Of a stretch of DNA of 14,324 nt, positions 1 to 6,868 are shown one piece after another. The notes below the pieces were generated by a model that saw only the letters and a list, made by a program, of their open reading frames with translations, did no database searches and was not told the DNA's origin. The position numbers were made by a program, and so were the translations under genes. Origin of the DNA: Verrucomicrobiota bacterium (GTDB lineage: Bacteria > Verrucomicrobiota > Verrucomicrobiia > Limisphaerales > UBA1100); the NCBI GenBank assembly GCA_028872645.1, contig JAPKDK010000048.1, forward strand, positions 1-14,324, written 5' to 3'. Numbering within the stretch: position 1 is the first letter of the stretch; each line of letters opens with the position of its first letter.

Positions 1-93
1 ACCGGCGCAGCACAGAAATATCCTGAGTGTGTGACTGCGGAGGTGCCGCGGATTGATTTGAGTGAGCCGGTGGATTGGGGAGAGATGGGGTAG
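1..93 (+). CDS. C-terminal end of an unidentified protein (partial, cut by left edge)
   Basis: Frame 1 is open from the first base to a TAG at 91-93 and encodes 30 residues ending in SEPVDWGEMG. The other two plus-strand frames hit stops within about 35 bases. The acidic, soluble-looking composition (several E and D, no obvious repeats) looks more like a real C-terminus than its reverse-strand readings do. The start and nearly all of the protein lie outside the window, so I cannot assign a family. It is convergent with lysS, whose stop lies 48 bases further on. The call rests only on the open frame and composition. Confidence 0.4.
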   Translation, partial: TGAAQKYPECVTAEVPRIDLSEPVDWGEMG

Positions 94-141
94 GGCGGTT
101 TCTCCGGAATGGCCTCGGTGCACTCGGAGAGCACGCCCTGC

Positions 142-1599
142 TTATTCCTCCCGAGGCTTTAACTGCGGGAAAAGAATCACATCGCGGATGCTCTCTTGCC
201 CGAGGAGCATAATGCAGAGGCGATCGATCCCAATACCGATTCCACCGGCGGGGGGCATTCCGTGTTCGAGGGCGGTCAGAAAATCTTCGTCGAGCTTTTG
301 CTGTTCTCCGCCGGCTTGTTGTTGGAGGCGTTCGCGTTGTTCGATGGGATCATTTTGCTCGGTGTACGCGGGGGCGATTTCCTGTCCGTTAATACAGCAC
401 TCGAAAACCTCCACGCAATCGGGCTCATCAGGGGAGAGCTTGGCGAGGGGCACGAGTTCTTTGGGGAGGTGCGTCACGAAGGTCGGCTGGATGAGGGTGG
501 GTTCGACAAGTTTTTCAAAGATCGCGTTAGTGACTTCGAAGTCCTGTTCGTTGGGGTCGGTTTCAACCTTCAACTCATCGGCGGCACGGTCTCGGCGTTG
601 ATCGGGCGTGAGGTTGAACCAATCATCACCGGCTTTTTCACGAATCAAATCCTTGTACTTTGCGCGCCGCCAATCGGGAGTGAGATCGATGGTTTGTGTG
701 ACGTTGCCTTCCTCGTCTTTTTGTTCAATGATCAGCGTGCCGCGCACTTTCTCAGCGATATGACAAATCATTGATTGCAGCAGCTCCATCATCGTCTCGT
801 AATCGCCATACGCTTGATAAGCCTCGAGCATTGTGAACTCAGGGTTGTGCCGGCGCGAAATGCCTTCGTTGCGGAAGATGCGGCCAATCTCGAACACACG
901 ATCGATACCGCCTACCAAAAGTTTTTTTAATGAAAGTTCGAGTGCGATGCGCAGGAAAAATTCGCGATTGAATGTGTTGTGATGCGTGACGAAGGGCCGC
1001 GCTGCCGCTCCGCCAGGAATGGATTGCATTATTGGCGTCTCTACCTCCACAAAACCGCGTGCGGTCATAAAGTTGCGGATCTCGTGGAGGATGGCGCTGC
1101 GTTTAAGAAAGGTGTCGCGTACTCCGTCGTTGGCGATGAGGTCGAGATAGCGTTGGCGGTAGCGGATTTCTTGATCAGCGAGGCCGTGCCACTTGTCGGG
1201 CGGCGGTCTCAGTGCCTTGGCGAGCACCACAAAGTCGGTCATCTTCACGCTAATTTCGCCAGTTTTGGTGGTGAATAGTGTGCCATTAGCACCCACGAAA
1301 TCTGCAAGGTCAAGTCCTTTGAAAATTTTAAAAGCCTCGTCTCCAATATCATTTTTGCGAATGAAAAGTTGGATCGTTCCGGAAGTATCGCGAATGTGCG
1401 CGAAGATGGTTTTACCCATTTCGCGTTTAGAGATAAGGCGACCGGCCACCGCCACGGGGCGCTCTTCGGTGTAATTTGTCTTGGCGTCACCGCAGCTTTC
1501 GCTGGGGGTGAACTTGTTAGCAAAAGGCTCGATGCCTGCTTCGCGCAATGCGGCTAAGTTTTCACGGCGTTGTTCGATAAGTTGATTGGTGTCTTCCAC
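142..1599 (-). CDS. lysS: Lysine--tRNA ligase, class II
   Basis: Charges tRNA-Lys with lysine in the cytoplasm (ATP-dependent, two-step aminoacylation). The protein has the class II LysRS layout. An N-terminal OB-fold anticodon-binding domain (about residues 45-140) contains GRLISKREMGK and FAHIRDTSGTIQLFI. The catalytic domain follows, with RYRQRYLDLI, the motif 2 block FRNEGISRRHNPEFTMLEAY, the INGQEIAPAYTEQNDP block, and motif 3 GIGIGIDRLCIMLLGQ near the C-terminus, ending QLKPREE. At about 485 residues it has normal family length, and nothing is missing. I chose the GTG at 1597-1599 (protein VEDTNQLIEQRR...), because LysRS chains in related bacteria begin about here. The frame stays open to a TTG at 1627-1629, which has an AAGG eight bases upstream and would add ten residues; that start is a real alternative. 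It is divergent from the sulfatase gene across about 80 bases. Confidence 0.95.
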   Translation of the reverse strand: MEDTNQLIEQRRENLAALREAGIEPFANKFTPSESCGDAKTNYTEERPVAVAGRLISKREMGKTIFAHIRDTSGTIQLFIRKNDIGDEAFKIFKGLDLADFVGANGTLFTTKTGEISVKMTDFVVLAKALRPPPDKWHGLADQEIRYRQRYLDLIANDGVRDTFLKRSAILHEIRNFMTARGFVEVETPIMQSIPGGAAARPFVTHHNTFNREFFLRIALELSLKKLLVGGIDRVFEIGRIFRNEGISRRHNPEFTMLEAYQAYGDYETMMELLQSMICHIAEKVRGTLIIEQKDEEGNVTQTIDLTPDWRRAKYKDLIREKAGDDWFNLTPDQRRDRAADELKVETDPNEQDFEVTNAIFEKLVEPTLIQPTFVTHLPKELVPLAKLSPDEPDCVEVFECCINGQEIAPAYTEQNDPIEQRERLQQQAGGEQQKLDEDFLTALEHGMPPAGGIGIGIDRLCIMLLGQESIRDVILFPQLKPREE

Positions 1600-1646
1600 G
1601 CGGGCCAAATCAATACGGATTAGCGGCAAAAGTGCAACCTTTCAGA

Positions 1647-1676
1647 TTGAAAAGCTGGTGTTGAATGTCTTACAAT
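1647..1676 (+). promoter_or_regulatory. Predicted sigma-70-type promoter of the sulfatase gene
   Basis: TTGAAA at 1647-1652 (5 of 6 match to TTGACA), an 18-base spacer, then TACAAT at 1671-1676 (5 of 6 match to TATAAT). The sulfatase ATG at 1682 begins only five bases after the -10 box, so transcription would begin at or next to the start codon. There is no Shine-Dalgarno sequence, which agrees with a leaderless transcript. The boxes are seen directly; their function is inferred. Confidence 0.45.
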
Positions 1677-1681
1677 CCCGA

Positions 1682-3172
1682 ATGCGATTGCTAATAAACC
1701 TGCTTTTCAGCTTTTTTTCAGTCACCACTGTTTATGGGGATTGGGCGGGAAGTCGACCCAATATCATTCTCATTATTGCTGATGATATGGCGTGGAATGA
1801 TTGCGGTGCATACGGAAATTCAAAAATCAATACGCCAAATATAGACCGATTGGCAAGGGAAGGCATGCGTTTCGATCGTGCGTTTCTCACCATCAGCTCC
1901 TGTAGCCCAAGTCGTGCGAGTATCATTACCGGACGGTACCCCCATCAAACTGATGCCGAACAGTTGCACTGGCCGATTCCGGGGCATCAGATCACCTTTT
2001 CAGAGCGTTTAATGAAAGCGGGTTACTGGACCGCTTCTGCGGGTAAATGGCATATGGGCGAAGCGATCAAGCGGCGATTCGATGTAGTAAAAGAGGCCGA
2101 CATGAGCGGTTTCATCGCCAGCCCCAAAGGCACTTTCCAGGAATCCGCCCAAGGTGATGCTAAAAGCGGTGCATCACAATGGGTGAAAACCATGCGCGAA
2201 CGGCCGAAGGATAAGCCCTTTTTCCTCTGGCTTGCCGCGCTTGATCCGCACCGGCCATACGATAAGAAAATTTTGAAAAACCCGACGAAACCGGCAGATG
2301 TGATTTTGCCTCCGTACGTGCCGGACACACCGGGAGTACGTGGTGACTTTGCGCTGTACTATGATGAGATTCGGCGGCTAGATCGATTCTTGGGCGAAGT
2401 GATGGCGGAAATAAAGAACCAGAAGATCGATGACAAAACGATGGTGCTGTTTATCAGCGACAACGGTCGACCTATGCCACGCGACAAAACCACGCTTTAT
2501 GACAGCGGCATTCGCACTCCATGGATTGTGCGCTGGCCGGGGAAAGTTGCGGCCGGAAGCGTGTGTAGTAAGCTGGTCAGCTCTGTTGATATTGCCAAAT
2601 GTTTCATGGATTTGGCTGGCGCAGATTACGGAGGCAATTTTGTAGGTAAGAGCTTTTTGCCGTTGCTAGAGAACCCCAAGATTGGTGTTCGTCAGTATGT
2701 ATTTGGCGAAAAAAACTGGCATGATTTTTCCGACCGATGTCGCTATGTGCGGGATGTGCGCTTCAAATACATACGAAACGATTATCCGCACTACGCTAAT
2801 ACTCCGCCCGCGGACGCTTTGCGCAGCCCGGTTTTCCGCATGATGCAAAAACTGCGTGATGCTAAAAAATTAAACGCCGCGCAAATGAATTGTTTCCTTA
2901 AGCCGCGCCCTAAAGAGGAGCTTTATGACGTTTCACGGGATCCACATGAACTGCGGAATCTTGCCAGCCATCCGGAACACGCCAAGGTGCTTGCTCGGAT
3001 GAGGGAGGAACTTGAAAACTGGGGGAAACGGACCGATGACCGGAAACCAGAATTTGAGGCACCGGATGAATTTGATCGGGAAACGTGCCTACCCTTACCT
3101 GTTCGCCATAGGCCGCGCGCTTCAAAGGCGGAGATGCTCAAGCAATACCGCGAAAACGGTTACATTAAGTAA
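1682..3172 (+). CDS. Secreted sulfatase, heparan N-sulfatase (SGSH-like) type
   Basis: A type I (formylglycine) sulfatase of 496 residues. It starts with a hydrophobic signal peptide (residues 1-19, ending VTTVYG), so it should act in the periplasm or outside. Motifs seen: IIADDMAWNDCGAYG (metal-binding aspartates 34-35), SSCSPSRASIITGR with C74-x-P-x-R, where C74 would be converted to formylglycine, GKWHMG (121-126), LDPHRPY (188-193) and SDNG (259-262). The SSCSPSRAS block, PYVPDTPGVRGDFALYYDEI and ELYDVSRDPHELRNLASHP resemble human N-sulfoglucosamine sulfohydrolase, the family 8 branch of S1 sulfatases. N-sulfated glucosamine is therefore the first substrate guess, but other glycan sulfates are possible. 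An upstream extension of the frame to 1586 overlaps lysS and would bury the signal peptide, so I use the ATG at 1682. No maturase (anSME or FGE) is in the window. The stop lies 3 bases from the stop of the convergent FHA gene. Confidence 0.9.
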   Translation: MRLLINLLFSFFSVTTVYGDWAGSRPNIILIIADDMAWNDCGAYGNSKINTPNIDRLAREGMRFDRAFLTISSCSPSRASIITGRYPHQTDAEQLHWPIPGHQITFSERLMKAGYWTASAGKWHMGEAIKRRFDVVKEADMSGFIASPKGTFQESAQGDAKSGASQWVKTMRERPKDKPFFLWLAALDPHRPYDKKILKNPTKPADVILPPYVPDTPGVRGDFALYYDEIRRLDRFLGEVMAEIKNQKIDDKTMVLFISDNGRPMPRDKTTLYDSGIRTPWIVRWPGKVAAGSVCSKLVSSVDIAKCFMDLAGADYGGNFVGKSFLPLLENPKIGVRQYVFGEKNWHDFSDRCRYVRDVRFKYIRNDYPHYANTPPADALRSPVFRMMQKLRDAKKLNAAQMNCFLKPRPKEELYDVSRDPHELRNLASHPEHAKVLARMREELENWGKRTDDRKPEFEAPDEFDRETCLPLPVRHRPRASKAEMLKQYRENGYIK

Positions 3173-3175
3173 TCC

Positions 3176-3706
3176 CTATGAAGAAGGGCTGAGTAACTGT
3201 GGGAAAAAGAGAAGCAAGATCAAAGCAGCTATTGCTAATACGCCGATGATGGTGATGGCGATGATGTAAATTTTTACCCAACCGGATTTCTTTACTTGGA
3301 ATGGGGATTTGACTTCGTCGCTGGATCCAAAGTCGCCGGGTTGGATAGCCTTGGGGCCGATCTGGATGACGGCGGTTTCGCGCTTCATGGTTTCCACCAC
3401 GTTCGGGTCATCTACCAATTGCACATGAATGTTGCCGACCTGCACGATATGCCCCGCCACGAGGGTTACGGAAGTCACGGGCTGTTGATCCACAAAGCTA
3501 CCATTTTGAGATCCCAAATCCTGATAAACAATTTGCCCATCGGAGATGGTAAACTGCCCGTGCTGCGCAGAGATGGTGGTGTCTGAAATGAGAATAGCAG
3601 ACCCCTCAGCGGACCCAAGAATGTGAGTCCCTTCGGTCAACTCGAACGGGCCGCCTTGGACTCCTTCGGTGATGATGTGCAACAGCGTAGCCATGCCTCG
3701 AAACAT
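3176..3706 (-). CDS. FHA-domain protein with C-terminal membrane anchor
   Basis: A 176-residue protein with one forkhead-associated domain (about residues 8-98), a charged linker and a single C-terminal transmembrane helix (about 145-168) followed by a short PQLLSPSS tail. FHA domains bind phosphothreonine peptides; a tail-anchored one would display that domain on the cytoplasmic face. Hallmarks seen: ILGSAEGS in place of the usual GR loop, S46-AQ-H49 matching the SxxH motif, and DLGSQNGSFVD matching D-x-GS-x-NG-x-F. The arginine usually found in the GR motif is serine here, so phosphopeptide binding may be altered. The ATG at 3706 has AGGGTGG just upstream; a second ATG four codons on (MATLLHIITEG) is less well supported. 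No kinase or phosphatase partner is in the window. The gene lies 57 bases downstream of carA and has a possible own promoter. Confidence 0.85.
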   Translation of the reverse strand: MFRGMATLLHIITEGVQGGPFELTEGTHILGSAEGSAILISDTTISAQHGQFTISDGQIVYQDLGSQNGSFVDQQPVTSVTLVAGHIVQVGNIHVQLVDDPNVVETMKRETAVIQIGPKAIQPGDFGSSDEVKSPFQVKKSGWVKIYIIAITIIGVLAIAALILLLFFPQLLSPSS

Positions 3707-3731
3707 GCCACCCTAACGTTTGGGTCTGATT

Positions 3732-3759
3732 AACTTACTAACTCTTTGAGTGATGTCAA
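3732..3759 (-). promoter_or_regulatory. Possible promoter of the FHA gene
   Basis: On the minus strand a perfect TTGACA (complement of 3754-3759) is followed after 16 bases by TAAGTT (complement of 3732-3737). The -35 box is consensus, but the -10 matches only 3 of 6. It lies between the carA stop and the FHA start, leaving a leader of about 20 bases that includes the AGGGTGG ribosome-binding site. If it is real, the FHA gene can be expressed independently of carA. Confidence 0.35.
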
Positions 3760-3763
3760 GCAG

Positions 3764-4909
3764 TTAGTCTTGGATGGTCAATTCCCGAAATCGAGCAAAA
3801 AGCCCATTAGAATCATGGGGGCCCGGTGAGGCTTCAGGATGGTATTGCACACTGAAAATCGGCTTGGAACGATGGCGCAGACCCTCGACAGTTTGGTCGT
3901 TGAGATTGATGCGATCGACTTTAATTTCCTCAGGAAGGGTTGAGGAATCCACGGCAAAACCGTGGTTTTGGGAGGTGATCTCAATGCGGCCTGATTCCAA
4001 ATCCATAACCGGTTGATTGGCCCCGCGATGGCCAAACTTGAGCTTGAACGTGCTGCCGCCCAATGCTTGCCCAAGGATTTGGTGGCCGAGGCAAATCCCA
4101 AACACCGGTGTTCCATGACTCACTAAATCGTTCACCGCCTTCACCGCATAGCCCAATGCGGCGGGATCACCGGGGCCATTGGAGAGAAAAACACCTGCGG
4201 GATTATGCTTTAGCACTTCTTCGGCGGTCGTGCTCGCGGGCACCACGCGAACTTGAAAGCCGTGCCGGCGCAGGCAACGGAGGATATTGTATTTGATGCC
4301 AAAATCGTACGCCACAATTGGCACATCCGCCGGGGGCAGGGCGGGAGGGTGCGGCGTTGGGTCGTTTCCAGATGGGATTGCAAATTCTTCACTGGATTGT
4401 TCGTGTGAATCCCAGTCGAATGCTTCCGCGTGCGTGACCTCTTTCGCGTAATCCGCACCGACCAATCCGGGCCAGTCGGCGGCTTGTTGCTTTGCGTCGT
4501 CATCGGAAATGTTCTCCGTTGAAATCAGGCCATTCATTACGCCGCGCACGCGAAGCTTCTTGGTGAGTGCGCGGGTGTCGATGCCTTCAATGCCGGGGAT
4601 GCCGTTTTCTTTCAGATATTCATCGAGTGATTGCCGTGCGCGCCAACTGCTGACCACCGGTGAAAGTTCACGCACCACAAATCCGGAGACGTGCGGCTGA
4701 TAGGATTCGATGTCATCCGGGTTCACGCCGTAGTTGCCAATCTCCGGGTAAGTCATCGTCACGATTTGCCCCTTATAGGAGGGATCCGTGAGGATTTCCT
4801 GGTAGCCCGTCATCGAAGTGTTAAAGCACACCTCGCCACAGGCCGTGGCATGTGCACCAAAACTTTTGCCGTGAAAAACTGAACCGTCTTCGAGAGCGAG
4901 AATTGCCAT
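3764..4909 (-). CDS. carA: Carbamoyl-phosphate synthase, small (glutamine amidotransferase) subunit
   Basis: Hydrolyses glutamine and passes ammonia to the large subunit CarB, giving carbamoyl phosphate for pyrimidines and arginine. It has 381 residues, the usual length. The N-terminal CPSase small-chain domain starts AILALEDGSVFHGKSFG and contains CGEVCFNTSMTGYQEILTDPSY and IEGIDTRALTKKLR. The class I glutaminase domain follows, with SNGPGDP (243-249), the nucleophile elbow GICLGHQILGQALGG (C273) and QYHPEASPGPHD (H357 and E359). A proline-rich linker, PTPHPPALPPAD (about 184-195), joins the two. The ATG at 4909 fits the family start; the frame stays open to 4960, but that extension has no family similarity. 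No Shine-Dalgarno sequence is seen. carB is not in the window. A terminator and a promoter-like sequence separate it from the thioredoxin gene upstream. Confidence 0.96.
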   Translation of the reverse strand: MAILALEDGSVFHGKSFGAHATACGEVCFNTSMTGYQEILTDPSYKGQIVTMTYPEIGNYGVNPDDIESYQPHVSGFVVRELSPVVSSWRARQSLDEYLKENGIPGIEGIDTRALTKKLRVRGVMNGLISTENISDDDAKQQAADWPGLVGADYAKEVTHAEAFDWDSHEQSSEEFAIPSGNDPTPHPPALPPADVPIVAYDFGIKYNILRCLRRHGFQVRVVPASTTAEEVLKHNPAGVFLSNGPGDPAALGYAVKAVNDLVSHGTPVFGICLGHQILGQALGGSTFKLKFGHRGANQPVMDLESGRIEITSQNHGFAVDSSTLPEEIKVDRINLNDQTVEGLRHRSKPIFSVQYHPEASPGPHDSNGLFARFRELTIQD

Positions 4910-4938
4910 TGTTGTTGGGTTGGTCGTGAAGCCGCGCG

Positions 4939-4967
4939 AGTGTAGGAAGCGCCCGCCCACTCGTCAA
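4939..4967 (-). promoter_or_regulatory. Predicted carA promoter
   Basis: On the minus strand TTGACG (complement of 4962-4967, 5 of 6) is followed after exactly 17 bases by TACACT (complement of 4939-4944, 4 of 6). It sits just downstream of the intrinsic terminator that closes the preceding unit and would give a leader of roughly 23 bases. No obvious pyrimidine-attenuator or PyrR-type structure fits in so short a leader. Confidence 0.5.
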
Positions 4968-4977
4968 GCGGCGACAC

Positions 4978-5005
4978 AAAAAAGGCGCGACCCAAAGGCC
5001 GCGCC
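4978..5005 (-). terminator. Intrinsic terminator downstream of the thioredoxin-like gene
   Basis: Read on the minus strand, GGCGCG and CGCGCC form a perfect 6-bp GC stem around a 10-base loop (complement of 4984-5005), followed directly by six T (complement of 4978-4983). It lies 16 bases past the TAA of the thioredoxin-like gene. This is the clearest rho-independent terminator in the window and marks the end of the sORF-pyrC-thioredoxin unit. Confidence 0.8.
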
Positions 5006-5021
5006 ATGAATTTATCTGCGA

Positions 5022-5459
5022 CTACTTAATCGCCTTACTCAGTTCGGCAATGTATTTTTCCTTTGAAGTGCGACCGAAGCCCACTTTCTTTGTCAACTCT
5101 TTGCCGGCGGCATCCATGAGAATTACCGTCGGATAGCCTTTAACAGCAAAGGCTTTTGCCTGCTCTCGGTTATACGCCGCTTGCTCTTTGCTCACCTTGC
5201 TTTTGTCGCGCGGGAAATCCAGCTCAACGAGCACCAGGTGTTTTTTGGCGTAGGCCTTGAATTCATCAGAGTTAAAGACATTCTTTTTCAAAGCCTTGCA
5301 CGGCGGGCACCAATCCGAGCCGGTGAATTCAACCAGTACGGCTTTGCCTTCTTTTTTGGCTACTTCTTTAGCTTTTTCAATGTTAGTGAGCCAGCCTTCA
5401 CCGGCGGTGAGGCTGAGGCTCAAGGCAAACAGGGTTGTCAATGCGATCAGTTTTTTCAT
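5022..5459 (-). CDS. Secreted thioredoxin-like protein (WCPPC)
   Basis: A 145-residue thioredoxin-fold protein with a signal peptide (MKKLIALTTLFALSLSLTAG, residues 1-20), so it likely acts in the periplasm. The active site is FTGSDWCPPCK with C51 and C54, and the cis-proline loop is GYPT (P110). The FTGSDWC context and the VLVELDFPR stretch are typical of the thioredoxin_7/DsbD-gamma-like family common in Planctomycetes and Verrucomicrobia. Both redox cysteines are present, so dithiol-disulfide exchange is expected, but the partner is unknown. The ATG at 5459 has AAGG eight bases upstream; a TTG two codons earlier lies too close to it. The gene follows the pyrC stop by 44 bases and ends at a strong terminator, so it is probably co-transcribed with pyrC. 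A functional link to pyrimidine synthesis is not evident. Confidence 0.88.
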   Translation of the reverse strand: MKKLIALTTLFALSLSLTAGEGWLTNIEKAKEVAKKEGKAVLVEFTGSDWCPPCKALKKNVFNSDEFKAYAKKHLVLVELDFPRDKSKVSKEQAAYNREQAKAFAVKGYPTVILMDAAGKELTKKVGFGRTSKEKYIAELSKAIK

Positions 5460-5503
5460 TTTCAAAACCTTTATGATTTAGGGGTTAATGTCGATGGCCG
5501 AGT

Positions 5504-6868
5504 TTACGCCGCAACGGTGCTTTCGCGCCACACAATTTTTCCGGCTACAATGGTCATTGTCGGGCGGCCTTTGAGGGTCCAGCCGTTGAAGGGGGTGTTG
5601 GCAGATTTACTGGGGCTCGCGGCCGCGTCGTACACCCATTCGGCGTTGGGATCAAACACCGTCACGTCCGCATCCGCGCCTTCTGTTAGCGTGCCCTTTT
5701 CAAGCTTGAGCAGCGCAGCAGGGTTCACAGTGTATTTCGAAATCAATGCGGACAAGCCGAGATGGCCCGCGTGATAAAGTTGCATCAGCGACAGAGCCAA
5801 TTCCGTTTCCAACCCAGTGATGCCGAAGGGGGCGTAGTCAAATTCAACCTCCTTTTCATGAGCGCAATGCGGTGCGTGATCGCTGGCAAGAATTTCCAGC
5901 GTGCCATCGGTGAGCCCGGCGATGATGGCCTTGCGGTCTTCGGCCGTGCGCAGTGGCGGGTTCATTTTACAATTTGCATCAAATGAAGGCCACTCCGTGC
6001 GTTGGGCTTCGGTTTGTAAATCACGGCCATCCTCGGCCCAGAAATGTTCACTGCCACCGATGGCCGCATCGGTGAGCGTAAAATGATGCGCGCACGCTTC
6101 ACCGGAAATGCACACTCCGCGCGCTTTCGCTTGGCGGATCAATTCCACCGACTTCGCGCTACTTATGTGTTGGCAGTGGATGTGCGTGCCGGTCAGCTCG
6201 GCTAATTCTATGTTCCGCGCCACGATCAAATCTTCGCCAGTCGCGGGCCAGCCTTTGAGGCCGAGGTTGGTGCTCCAGTAGCCCTCGTGCATCACACCAT
6301 CGGTCACGATGGAATAATCCTGACAATGATCCATCACCGGCAGGTCAAACATTTTGGCATACTCCAGCGCGCGCCGCATCAGGTCATTATTTTGCACGCA
6401 ATGGCCATCATCGGTGATGGCCACGACGCCCGCTTGCTTGAGCGATCCGATGGGAGCCAGTTCTTCACCGGCAATGTTCAGCGTGAGCGTGCCGGTGAGG
6501 TAAACGTTCACCACCGCCTCGCGTTCGGCTTGGTCTTGAATGAGCGCCACCGTGGCGGGGTTGTCAATGGTCGGCGTGGTGTTGGGCATACACACCACCG
6601 AGGTGAAGCCACCCATCGCGGCTGCTGCCGAGCCGGTGGCAATATTTTCCTTGGCCGTTTGGCCCGGCTCGCGAAAATGCACGTGTAGATCAATCAACCC
6701 CGGGCAAACTACTTGGCCGGTGCAATCGACCACCTCTGCGTCCGGCGGTATTTCCAGCCCGCTGCCTACCGCCTTGATTTTAGCGTTGGACAAAAGCATA
6801 TCCGCAGTTTCGTCACGATCATTGGCCGGATCAATCACACGCCCGCCTTGCAAGAGAACAGAACTCAT
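5504..6868 (-). CDS. pyrC: Dihydroorotase, class I (PyrC type)
   Basis: Zinc-dependent amidohydrolase that interconverts N-carbamoyl-aspartate and dihydroorotate in de novo pyrimidine synthesis. It has 454 residues. Motifs of the catalytic class I enzyme are all present: DLHVHFREPG (metal histidines 62 and 64), GGFTSVVCMPNTTPTID, TDDGH (153-156), MDHCQD (H181), HCQHIS (231-236), KMNPPLR (301-307) and ASDHAPH (D330). It is therefore likely an active enzyme and not an inactive pyrC' partner of aspartate transcarbamoylase. An extra stretch of about 20-25 residues (about 270-295, acidic and aromatic) sits between HHFTLTD and KMNPPLR. I chose the ATG at 6868; the longer frame to 7006 has no family similarity. 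The start overlaps the stop of an upstream 38-codon frame (ATGA) and has no Shine-Dalgarno sequence, suggesting translational coupling. No pyrB is adjacent. Confidence 0.95.
   Translation of the reverse strand: MSSVLLQGGRVIDPANDRDETADMLLSNAKIKAVGSGLEIPPDAEVVDCTGQVVCPGLIDLHVHFREPGQTAKENIATGSAAAAMGGFTSVVCMPNTTPTIDNPATVALIQDQAEREAVVNVYLTGTLTLNIAGEELAPIGSLKQAGVVAITDDGHCVQNNDLMRRALEYAKMFDLPVMDHCQDYSIVTDGVMHEGYWSTNLGLKGWPATGEDLIVARNIELAELTGTHIHCQHISSAKSVELIRQAKARGVCISGEACAHHFTLTDAAIGGSEHFWAEDGRDLQTEAQRTEWPSFDANCKMNPPLRTAEDRKAIIAGLTDGTLEILASDHAPHCAHEKEVEFDYAPFGITGLETELALSLMQLYHAGHLGLSALISKYTVNPAALLKLEKGTLTEGADADVTVFDPNAEWVYDAAASPSKSANTPFNGWTLKGRPTMTIVAGKIVWRESTVAA

Noticed and set aside
101..130. 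Inverted repeat TCTCCG...CGGAGA between the first partial gene and lysS, as a shared terminator
   Set aside because: Only a 6-bp stem with an 18-base loop and no T run on either side.
196..774. Long plus-strand open frame of 192 codons opposite lysS
   Set aside because: Antisense to a confidently assigned gene, with no family features; a shadow of lysS codon usage.
4910..4960. N-terminal extension of carA by 17 residues
   Set aside because: The family start is MAILALEDG at 4909, and the extension overlaps the predicted promoter and leader.
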